Positions 1 to 6,688 of a stretch of 64,000 nucleotides of DNA are shown in pieces (within the stretch, counting starts at the first letter, position 1; every line of letters starts with the position of its first letter). Below the pieces are notes generated by a model. The model made no database searches. It worked only from the letters and a program-made list of their open reading frames with translations, and was not told the origin of the DNA. The position numbers and the translations under genes were made by a program. Source of the stretch: an uncultured Christensenella sp. (GTDB lineage Bacteria > Bacillota > Clostridia > Christensenellales > Borkfalkiaceae); NCBI GenBank assembly GCA_910579525.1, contig CAJTUK010000002.1, positions 269,018-333,017 of the forward strand, in the 5' to 3' direction.

Positions 1-2
1 CT

Positions 3-602
3 ATGATTGTTGCCCTGCCGTTTTCCGTTGCAATGCACGAGCTGGGGCATATGCTCGCGGGCGCGATATGTAAAATAAAGGCGGCGCCGTCAATTAAAAT
101 ATCGGGCGCGTCGAGCTGCAAGCTCATACCCAAAACGGACAAAAAATTAAAATGGCGGCTGATTTTTACGGCGCGCGGCGGGCTTATAATAAATCTATTA
201 TTGTTTCTTTTGGGATTTACGGCGTTTATACCAGACGTTCCCGTGTGGGTTGCGCTGTTTATGCCTGCGAATATCTATTTGTATATTCTTAACGCCTTTC
301 CCGTTTTATACGCGGGCGGTAAGTCCGACGGGCTTGTAAGCTGGGAGCTTTACAATAATTCGGACGCGGCAAAGGTCACGCTTGCCGTGCTTGCCGTTCA
401 GGCAAAGATTTTAAAGGGCGAAAAGATTGAAAATATTGACAAATCGCTTTTGTTCGACCTGCCGCAGATAGCCGAGGACGAGGAGGCTTTTATATCTTTG
501 ACGGAATTGCGGTACGAATATTTTAAGGCGGTCGGCGACGAAGAGCAAGCAAAAAAATACAAACGGCGGTTCGAAGAACTGAAAAACGAATATATAGACT
601 GA
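3..602 (+). CDS. M50-like (site-2 protease type) membrane metalloprotease, 5' end probably missing
   Basis: An HExxH zinc motif (HELGH) lies at residues 12-16 inside a hydrophobic helix, followed by further membrane segments around residues 55-75 and 80-100. An N-x-x-P stretch with a GGKSDG tail near residues 97-111 recalls the second M50 motif (NPDG type), which supplies the third zinc ligand. This suggests a small intramembrane zinc peptidase or a relative of one. The C-terminal half is soluble, charged and helical. The first ATG is at base 3, but M50 proteins normally carry more sequence before HExxH, so the true start is probably left of the window. The substrate is unknown. A strong hairpin terminator follows directly. 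Confidence 0.6.
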   Translation: MIVALPFSVAMHELGHMLAGAICKIKAAPSIKISGASSCKLIPKTDKKLKWRLIFTARGGLIINLLLFLLGFTAFIPDVPVWVALFMPANIYLYILNAFPVLYAGGKSDGLVSWELYNNSDAAKVTLAVLAVQAKILKGEKIENIDKSLLFDLPQIAEDEEAFISLTELRYEYFKAVGDEEQAKKYKRRFEELKNEYID

Positions 603-605
603 CGT

Positions 606-646
606 AACCGCCGCGCGGGGAGTATGCCCCGCGCGGCGGTTTTATA
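606..646 (+). terminator. Intrinsic terminator of the M50-like gene
   Basis: A perfect 15-bp GC-rich stem (606-620 with 627-641) with a 6-nt loop is followed by a short T-rich stretch, four bases after the stop codon. Confidence 0.85.
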
Positions 647-654
647 ATGCGGGC

Positions 655-690
655 AAAACCGCCCGATTAGCGGACGGCTCTGTCGGCGGG
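655..690 (-). terminator. Probable terminator of the small zinc-ribbon gene
   Basis: On the minus strand a GC-rich stem (CCGCCGA with TCGGGCGG, one bulge) ends in a four-T run just downstream of the 51-codon zinc-ribbon frame. Confidence 0.5.
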
Positions 691-707
691 AACGGATTTT
701 CGACAAC

Positions 708-863
708 TCAACTTATACGGTAAAGTTTGCCGAAGCAGTTCGGGCACACTCTGCCCCATATTTCCGCCTGCGTTTTGCAAACGTGGTTTCCGCAGTTTCC
801 GCATTCGAAAAAGTCGTTTAAAATATCGGCGTCGATCATATTTTTATATGCGCAGTTTTTCAT
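708..863 (-). CDS. Small zinc-ribbon protein (51 aa)
   Basis: This short minus-strand frame encodes 51 residues with two Cys pairs, C21-x-x-C24 and C40-x-x-C43, plus C29 between them. That is the layout of a zinc ribbon. The N-terminal part is acidic and polar, with no membrane segment. The upstream Shine-Dalgarno is weak, but a terminator-like hairpin follows on the same strand. The compact Cys spacing is unlikely by chance. It might bind a nucleic acid or a protein partner; nothing in the context tells which. It sits between the M50-like gene and gyrB and reads toward the former. Confidence 0.55.
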   Translation of the reverse strand: MKNCAYKNMIDADILNDFFECGNCGNHVCKTQAEIWGRVCPNCFGKLYRIS

Positions 864-925
864 GAAAAAAGTATGTGAAAACTGCCTTTTTTAATACCTT
901 AAAATTTTATTTTTCAATTAATAAC

Positions 926-954
926 TTGCCTTTGATTATATAATATGGTATAAT
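926..954 (+). promoter_or_regulatory. gyrB promoter
   Basis: A -35 box TTGCCT, a 17-bp spacer and a -10 box TATAAT precede gyrB. The leader of about 48 nt ends with a good AAGGAG site eight bases before the ATG. Confidence 0.75.
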
Positions 955-1008
955 AAAAGAAAATAAAAAATTCCGCTTTAAATGCGGGTTTGGGTTTAAG
1001 GAGATTAT

Positions 1009-2934
1009 ATGCCCGAAAAGATTTCTACGAGTTACGACGCCAACTCTTTAAGAGCGTTAAAGGGGCTCGAACCGGTGCGCGAGCACCCCGGAATGTACAT
1101 CGGACCTACCGACGAAAAGGGGCTTCATTGCCTTGTTAGAGAAGTTATAGACAACTCCATAGACGAAGCGCTCGCGGGGTACTGCGACACCGTTGACGTT
1201 ATTATAACGGAGGACGGCTCCTGCTCAATAAAGGACAACGGGCGCGGAATTCCCACGGGCATTAACGCCGACTCCGGTATAAGCGGCGTGGAGCTTGCGC
1301 TCACCAACCTCAACGCGGGCGGAAAATTCGGCGGCGGAAACAAGGCGGGCGGCTATAAAATATCGTCCGGTCTGCACGGCGTGGGCGTTTCCTGCGTTAA
1401 CGCGCTTTCCGATACTCTTATTGCCGAAGTCTGCCAGAACGGGCACCGCTTCCGTCAGGTTTATCACTGCGGAATTCCCGAAGAACCTCTTAAAATAGTG
1501 GGCGATACGGAAGAGACGGGCACCACGATTACCTTTCACCCCGACGCAACCATACTCGAAACAACCGAGTTCAATTACGACACGTTAAAAACGCTGTTGC
1601 GCGAACTCTCTTATTTGAATAAGGGGTTAAAACTCACTTTGACCGACCTGCGCGGCGAAAAAGAGCGGCACGACAGCTTCTGTTACGAGGGCGGCGTAGT
1701 TCACTTTATCGAAGATATAAACAAGGGAAAAGAAGTTCTGTTCGAAAAGCCCGTTTATTTCGAAGAGCAGGAGGGCGACGACAAGTTCCTCGAAGTGGCG
1801 ATTCAGTATAACGACAGCTACTCCGAACAGATTTTCCCTTTCTCCAACAATATCCGCCAGCCCGACGGCGGCACGCATTTAGACGGTTTTAAAGCCGCGC
1901 TCACCAAGGTCATAAACGACGCGGGTAAAAAACTCAACATTTTGAAGGAGAGCGAGAAACTCTCCGGCGACGACGTCCGCGAGGGCATAACAGCCGTTGT
2001 TTCCGTAAAGATAGCGGATGCGCAGTACGAGAGTCAGACAAAAGCCAAGCTCTGTTCTACTTACGTAAGGGGCTTCGTGCAAAAGGCGGTGACGGATAAG
2101 TTCGGAACTTATCTCGAAGAGCACCCCTCGGAGACGCGCGAGCTCATAATGCGCTGTATTACTGCGCAACGCGCGAGGGAGGCGGCAAGACTCGCAAGGG
2201 AAGAAACTCACCGTAAAGGCGTTTTGGAGAGCACCAAGCTCCCCGGAAAGCTCGCCGACTGTTCCGACAAGCGTTCGGAGCTTTGCGAAATTTATATAGT
2301 AGAGGGCGACTCCGCAGGCGGCACGGCAAAGCAGGGACGAGACAGGCGCTTTCAGGCGATACTTCCGTTGCGCGGCAAAATACTCAACGTTGAAAAGGTT
2401 CGCATAAACCGCGTGCTTGAAAACGAAGAGATAAAAGCTATGATTACAGCGTTCGGTTGCGGCATACAGGAAAATTACGACGAGAGCAAACTGCGTTACG
2501 ACCGTATTATTATAATGACCGACGCGGACGTAGACGGTTCGCACATAAGAATACTTCTTTTGACTTTCTTCTACCGTTATATGCGCCCGCTCGTTGAAAA
2601 CGGACACGTTTACGCGGCGCAACCGCCCCTTTATAAGGCGTTCGGCAAGGGAATTACTCCCACGTACCTTTACGACGATAAGGCGCTGGAAGATTTCAGA
2701 AAAGAGAACGGCACCAAATTCGAATTACAGCGTTATAAAGGTCTGGGAGAAATGGATAAAGAACAGCTCTGGGAGACCACTATGGACCCTGCAAGGCGCA
2801 CGCTGGTCAGAATGAAGGTAGAGGACGCGGTTGAAGCAGACAGACTGTTTTCTCTGTTGATGGGCGAGCAACCCGAACTTCGCCGCCAGTTTATAGAAGA
2901 TAACGCAAAGCTCGTAGCCGAGCTGGATATATAA
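1009..2934 (+). CDS. gyrB: DNA gyrase subunit B
   Basis: GyrB is the ATPase half of gyrase, which adds negative supercoils to DNA as an A2B2 complex. The 641 residues match the usual Gram-positive length. Visible motifs include GMYIG near residue 28, the GHKL ATP site (DNGRGIP, then SSGLHGVG), the TOPRIM signature EGDSAGG near 431 and the metal-binding DADVDGSH near 505. The C terminus has RYKGLGEM and ends in ELDI. ILPLRGKILNVEK supports GyrB rather than ParE, as does the gyrA gene 39 bp downstream. A strong Shine-Dalgarno sets the start at 1009. Nothing looks broken. Confidence 0.97.
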   Translation: MPEKISTSYDANSLRALKGLEPVREHPGMYIGPTDEKGLHCLVREVIDNSIDEALAGYCDTVDVIITEDGSCSIKDNGRGIPTGINADSGISGVELALTNLNAGGKFGGGNKAGGYKISSGLHGVGVSCVNALSDTLIAEVCQNGHRFRQVYHCGIPEEPLKIVGDTEETGTTITFHPDATILETTEFNYDTLKTLLRELSYLNKGLKLTLTDLRGEKERHDSFCYEGGVVHFIEDINKGKEVLFEKPVYFEEQEGDDKFLEVAIQYNDSYSEQIFPFSNNIRQPDGGTHLDGFKAALTKVINDAGKKLNILKESEKLSGDDVREGITAVVSVKIADAQYESQTKAKLCSTYVRGFVQKAVTDKFGTYLEEHPSETRELIMRCITAQRAREAARLAREETHRKGVLESTKLPGKLADCSDKRSELCEIYIVEGDSAGGTAKQGRDRRFQAILPLRGKILNVEKVRINRVLENEEIKAMITAFGCGIQENYDESKLRYDRIIIMTDADVDGSHIRILLLTFFYRYMRPLVENGHVYAAQPPLYKAFGKGITPTYLYDDKALEDFRKENGTKFELQRYKGLGEMDKEQLWETTMDPARRTLVRMKVEDAVEADRLFSLLMGEQPELRRQFIEDNAKLVAELDI

Positions 2935-2973
2935 AGAACACGCAGTTAAGTTATTATATATAAGGAAATCATT

Positions 2974-5532
2974 ATGGCAAAGAAACAGACCAGCCCGGAG
3001 CTGACCGAAGAATTTAAACGCACCCTTGAAATGACTAAACTTCTCGACAGAGAGGTAGACGAGGAACTTAAAAAATCGTTCATAGCCTACGCTATGGCGG
3101 TAAACGTATCGCGAGCCATTCCCGACGTAAGGGACGGACTTAAACCCGTTCACCGCAGAATACTTTATTCGATGCACGAACTCGGCTTGACTTTCGACAA
3201 GCCGTACAGAAAGTGCGCGCGTATAGTCGGTGACTGTTTAGGTAAATACCACCCTCACGGCGACAGCTCCGTTTACGACGCACTCGTCAGGCTTGCGCAG
3301 GACTTTTCGATAAACTTCCCTCTCGTAGACGGACACGGCAACTTCGGTTCGGTAGACGGCGACCCCGCCGCGGCTATGAGATATACCGAAGCGAGAATGT
3401 CTCGCCTTTCTTCCGAGATGCTTCGCGACCTCGACAAAGAAACGGTTGATTTTTACCCTACGTTCGACGATACTGGCTTGCAGCCCTCGGTATTGCCGTC
3501 GCGCTTCCCCAATATGCTCGTAAACGGCTCCGACGGTATTGCGGTAGGTATGGCAACGAACATACCGCCCCACAACCTTGCGGAAGTAATAGACGGCGTT
3601 ATAGCGCTTATAGAAAACCCCGATATAGACGTTGACGGGCTAATGGAATATATCCCCGCTCCAGACTTCCCCACGGGCGCGCTCATTATGGGCAGGAGCG
3701 GAATTAAAAAGGCATACCGCACGGGCAGAGGAAACATAATAATCCGCTCCCGTTGCGAAATAGAGGAATTCCAGAGCGGCAACACCACTCGTACGCGTAT
3801 TATCGTTACCGAAATTCCATATCAGGTAAACAAAGCAAAATTGGTCGAAACTATAGCCGACCTCGTTAAAAACAAGCGCATAGAGGGAATTTCGGATATT
3901 CGCGAAGAGAGCGACCGCGACGGTATGCGCATAGTTATAGAGGTAAAAAAAGACGCGAACGCGCAGGTTGTTTTAAACCTTTTATACAAGCATACGAGTT
4001 TGCAGGTTTCCGACGGTATAATTATGCTCGCCCTAGTGGACGGCACGCCGAAGGTGCTTAATCTTAAAGAGTGCCTCTATTATTACCTCGAGCACCAGAA
4101 AGAAGTAATCACCCGCCGCACACGTTACGACCTGAATAAAACGGAAGAACGCGCGCACATTTTGCGCGGACTCGTTATAGCGCAGGCGAGCATAGACGAA
4201 GTGGTAGAGGTTTGTAAAAACGCAAGGGATAAGACGGATTGCGTTCAGAAGCTCACCGCTAACTTCGCGCTCGACGAAAGGCAGGCTACGGCGGTTGCCG
4301 AACTCCGTTTGTTCCGTATTTCCCACCTCGAAGTCGATAAGCTCAACGAGGAACTCAACGAACTCGAAAACGCGATTGCCGACTTTAAAGACATACTTGC
4401 AAACGAGAGCAGAGTGCTCGAAATAGTCAAAAACGACCTGCTTGAAATAAAGCGCAAATATCCTTCGGAAAGAAAGACGGAAATAGCCGTTGATTTCAGC
4501 GGAGATATAGAGGACGAAGATCTCATTCCCGTGGAGCAGGTGGTCGTATCTATGACCCACTCCGGCTATGTTAAGAGATTGCCCGTAAACGAATACCACG
4601 CGCAGAACCGCGGCGGCAAGGGCATTACGGCGCACCGCCCCAAGGAAGAGGATTTCGTTGAAAAGATGTTCGTATGCTCCTCTCACGACTTTTTGTTGCT
4701 GTTCTCCGACAGGGGCAGGGTATACCGTATAAAGGCATACGAAATTCCCGAAGCGGCGCGCACGGCGCGAGGCAGGGCGGTTGTAAACCTTGTGCAGATT
4801 TTGCAGGACGAAAAAATAACGACCATTATTCCCGTAAAGGCGGACGCGGAGGGCTATATAGCCTTTGCAACCCGCGGCGGACTCATAAAGAAAACAAAAA
4901 TAGAAGAGTTTGCGCGTATTAACAAAAACGGCAAAATCGCAATTAAACTCAACGACGACGACACGCTCATTTCCGTTCAATTCACTACGGGCAACGACGA
5001 GCTTATGATTGCTTCGAAGGGCGGCAAGTGTATCCGCTTTGACGAGGGTAACGTCCGTTCGATGGGCAGAGATACGGCGGGTGTCAAGGCGATGAAGCTG
5101 GGCGAAGACGACGCGCTCGTGGATATGCTGGTAGTTGACGAGAATAAAGACGTTCTTACCGTCACTACGGGAGGCTACGGCAAGCGTAGCAGAATAGAAG
5201 ATTATCGCGTTCAGGGCAGAGCCGGCAAGGGTATAAAGGCGGGTACGTTCAACGAGGTTACCGGCAGCCTGATAAACTTGAAGCAGGTAACCGACGAGGA
5301 CGATATAATGATTATATCGGACGGCGGCACGATAATAAGAATGCACTGCGACTCCATTTCGAGGATAGGAAGGGGGGCGCGCGGAGTAAGACTTATGCGT
5401 CTTAAAGACGGGCTCGTGGCAACGGTAGCGGTTACCGAGCGCGACGACGAAGCGGAAACGCAGGCTCCCGAAGAAGCCACCCCCGAAGATTTGCAAGAGG
5501 GCGGCGAGGATAACGCAAATATGGAAGAATAA
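2974..5532 (+). CDS. gyrA: DNA gyrase subunit A
   Basis: GyrA cuts and rejoins DNA and wraps it through its C-terminal beta-pinwheel. The catalytic tyrosine is Y137 in AAMRYTEA. The quinolone-resistance region reads GKYHPHGDSSVYD, with Ser98 and Asp102 in the residues matching E. coli Ser83 and Asp87, so the common resistance changes are absent. A GyrA-box-like NRGGKGI lies near residue 550, and QGRAGKGI occurs later in the pinwheel. The last 35 residues are an acidic tail. The gene is 852 residues long, is co-transcribed with gyrB, and ends at a strong terminator. Confidence 0.97.
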   Translation: MAKKQTSPELTEEFKRTLEMTKLLDREVDEELKKSFIAYAMAVNVSRAIPDVRDGLKPVHRRILYSMHELGLTFDKPYRKCARIVGDCLGKYHPHGDSSVYDALVRLAQDFSINFPLVDGHGNFGSVDGDPAAAMRYTEARMSRLSSEMLRDLDKETVDFYPTFDDTGLQPSVLPSRFPNMLVNGSDGIAVGMATNIPPHNLAEVIDGVIALIENPDIDVDGLMEYIPAPDFPTGALIMGRSGIKKAYRTGRGNIIIRSRCEIEEFQSGNTTRTRIIVTEIPYQVNKAKLVETIADLVKNKRIEGISDIREESDRDGMRIVIEVKKDANAQVVLNLLYKHTSLQVSDGIIMLALVDGTPKVLNLKECLYYYLEHQKEVITRRTRYDLNKTEERAHILRGLVIAQASIDEVVEVCKNARDKTDCVQKLTANFALDERQATAVAELRLFRISHLEVDKLNEELNELENAIADFKDILANESRVLEIVKNDLLEIKRKYPSERKTEIAVDFSGDIEDEDLIPVEQVVVSMTHSGYVKRLPVNEYHAQNRGGKGITAHRPKEEDFVEKMFVCSSHDFLLLFSDRGRVYRIKAYEIPEAARTARGRAVVNLVQILQDEKITTIIPVKADAEGYIAFATRGGLIKKTKIEEFARINKNGKIAIKLNDDDTLISVQFTTGNDELMIASKGGKCIRFDEGNVRSMGRDTAGVKAMKLGEDDALVDMLVVDENKDVLTVTTGGYGKRSRIEDYRVQGRAGKGIKAGTFNEVTGSLINLKQVTDEDDIMIISDGGTIIRMHCDSISRIGRGARGVRLMRLKDGLVATVAVTERDDEAETQAPEEATPEDLQEGGEDNANMEE

Positions 5533-5548
5533 GTTAAATAAAAAAGAA

Positions 5549-5590
5549 CGCCGCCTGCGGTTTAACCGCAAGCGGCGCTTATTTTATTGT
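5549..5590 (+). terminator. gyrBA terminator
   Basis: An inverted repeat of about 12 bp (CGCCGCCTGCGG with CCGCAAGCGGCG, one mismatch) is followed by a T-rich run shortly after the gyrA stop. Confidence 0.85.
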
Positions 5591-5877
5591 ATGTTTTTTT
5601 CAAAATCATAAAATGATTTTTGTAACTGCATGCCTATTTTTATTCCTAAATTCAAAACTTCTATTTCAACGTCAAAATTCACAAAATCTATCCAGTTTTC
5701 TAATTCCAAAGTATAATGTGACAAAAGAATTTTTGTTTCTTCGTCTAATTTTTCTTCGAGTTTTTGCTTTTTTTCTAAATAAGTTTGTTTTATATCGCTG
5801 TCTTCTTTTAATAGCTCTGCTTTAATTTTGTCAATATAATTTACGCTTATTATGTTGTACAATAGTGAAGTTTTCAT
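5584..5877 (-). CDS. Small acidic helical protein, DUF6809-like
   Basis: The start is placed at 5877 because GGGAGATT stands six bases upstream; a longer reading frame to 5919 would run over the promoter. The 97-residue product is almost all helix with a charged coiled-coil-like centre (KKQKLEEKLDEETK) and a C-terminal segment LNLGIKIGMQLQKSF. The last segment resembles the end of the DUF6809 proteins found in clostridial accessory regions; the match is from memory and only moderate. The base composition is more AT-rich than its neighbours. It is divergent from an HTH repressor gene and its promoter carries that regulator's probable operators, so the two genes look like one unit. Confidence 0.6.
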   Translation of the reverse strand: MKTSLLYNIISVNYIDKIKAELLKEDSDIKQTYLEKKQKLEEKLDEETKILLSHYTLELENWIDFVNFDVEIEVLNLGIKIGMQLQKSFYDFEKNIQ

Positions 5878-5890
5878 TATAATCTCCCGT

Positions 5891-5963
5891 ATAAGATATG
5901 TCTTACACAATGTTACCATAAGACATATCTTATGTCAATGGTTTTTCATAAAATATGTCTTAT
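5891..5963. promoter_or_regulatory. Three operator repeats between divergent genes
   Basis: The 16-bp palindrome ATAAGA-N4-TCTTAT appears at 5891-5906 (last base C), 5918-5933 (perfect arms) and 5948-5963 (one mismatch). Centres are 27 and 30 bp apart, close to whole helical turns. The middle copy fills the spacer of the leftward promoter, the first covers its start point, and the third ends ten bases before the HTH gene. The likely ligand is the HTH protein encoded next door. Confidence 0.75.
5910..5938 (-). promoter_or_regulatory. Leftward promoter of the DUF6809-like gene
   Basis: On the minus strand TTGACA (5933-5938), a 17-bp spacer and TAACAT (5910-5915) form a good housekeeping promoter. 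The spacer is almost exactly one copy of the ATAAGA-N4-TCTTAT operator, an arrangement expected to give repression. Confidence 0.8.
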
Positions 5964-5972
5964 AATATTTTT

Positions 5973-6182
5973 ATGAAGAATTTATTTGCAGTTAGATTAG
6001 ACGCGTACATTAAAGATATAGGATTAAGTAAAAATAAATTTGCGGAGTTGGTGGGTGTTTCCGCTATGAGCATATCCGATTGGACAACAGGTAAAATACA
6101 ACCAAATGCAGAAAGTATTTATTTGATTTGTGTTAAATGTAATTTAAGTGCAGATTATTTATTGGGACTAACCTCAAATTAA
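5973..6182 (+). CDS. XRE-family HTH transcriptional regulator
   Basis: A 69-residue protein that is essentially one helix-turn-helix domain of the Cro/C1 type: LSKNKFAELVGVSAMSISDW forms the HTH, followed by the typical closing helix ending in YLLGLTSN. The ATG at 5973 is preferred over 5955 because the latter lies inside an operator copy. There is no Shine-Dalgarno, and TATAAT at 5961-5966 ends six bases before the ATG, but no good -35 box matches it. It probably represses itself and the divergent 97-residue gene through the three palindromes. A strong two-way terminator follows. Confidence 0.85.
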   Translation: MKNLFAVRLDAYIKDIGLSKNKFAELVGVSAMSISDWTTGKIQPNAESIYLICVKCNLSADYLLGLTSN

Positions 6183-6186
6183 ACGA

Positions 6187-6222
6187 AAACCGCCCCGCGC
6201 TGAAAGCGCGGGGCGGTTTGTG
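6187..6222. terminator. Bidirectional terminator
   Basis: A perfect 14-bp stem (6187-6200 with 6206-6219), flanked by A and T runs, lies between two convergent genes. Confidence 0.85.
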
Positions 6223-6235
6223 TTATAAAATTTTG

Positions 6236-6682
6236 CTATCTTTTCTTTATCCCGTAAGTTACAAAGACGAGTATCCCCGCAAAGACGAACGCGCCGCCGC
6301 AAACACACAAGAATACGGTAATAAAGTCGGTTGTGTCTTCGACAAAAATACATTCGGAAGGGTTCTCCGGATTATATGCGATTTCTCTGCTCGTTCCTTT
6401 TGTGGGAGGTATTCTCGAAGATGCGCCGCCTGTACTTTTGTAGCGCGCGCCGTTTACGTAATATTCTACGGTGGCGTAATACTTATACTCTTTATAACCG
6501 TCGGAATCTTCTTCCGAACGCGAAACGTAACCTGTTACGGTTGCGTTCACGTGGATCCAGTTTTCGAGTTTTTCATTCGTTGAACTGCGGTAAACAAATC
6601 CGCCGACAATAAGCCCTATGCCCAACAAGAGCACAAAAAAACCGGTTATTAAAAAGCCTTTTCTGCTTGTTACGACTATCAT
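6236..6682 (-). CDS. DUF3592-like membrane protein
   Basis: The 148-residue protein has a transmembrane helix at about residues 10-31, an extracytoplasmic beta-rich middle and a second helix at about 118-142 with a basic KKR end. The middle (HVNATVTGYVSRSEED, then YYATVEYYVNGARYKS and REIAYNPENPSECIF) has the pattern of DUF3592 domains: an OB-like fold with NPxNP before the second helix. No enzymatic residues are evident and the function of the family is unknown. It is convergent with the HTH gene and lies just downstream of the P-type ATPase on the same strand. Confidence 0.65.
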   Translation of the reverse strand: MIVVTSRKGFLITGFFVLLLGIGLIVGGFVYRSSTNEKLENWIHVNATVTGYVSRSEEDSDGYKEYKYYATVEYYVNGARYKSTGGASSRIPPTKGTSREIAYNPENPSECIFVEDTTDFITVFLCVCGGAFVFAGILVFVTYGIKKR

Positions 6683-6688
6683 AAAAAT

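Noticed and set aside
4033..5571. Long minus-strand open frame of 512 codons inside gyrA
   Set aside because: It lies antisense to a well-conserved gene and has no recognisable domain; GC-rich third positions in gyrA leave the opposite frame open.
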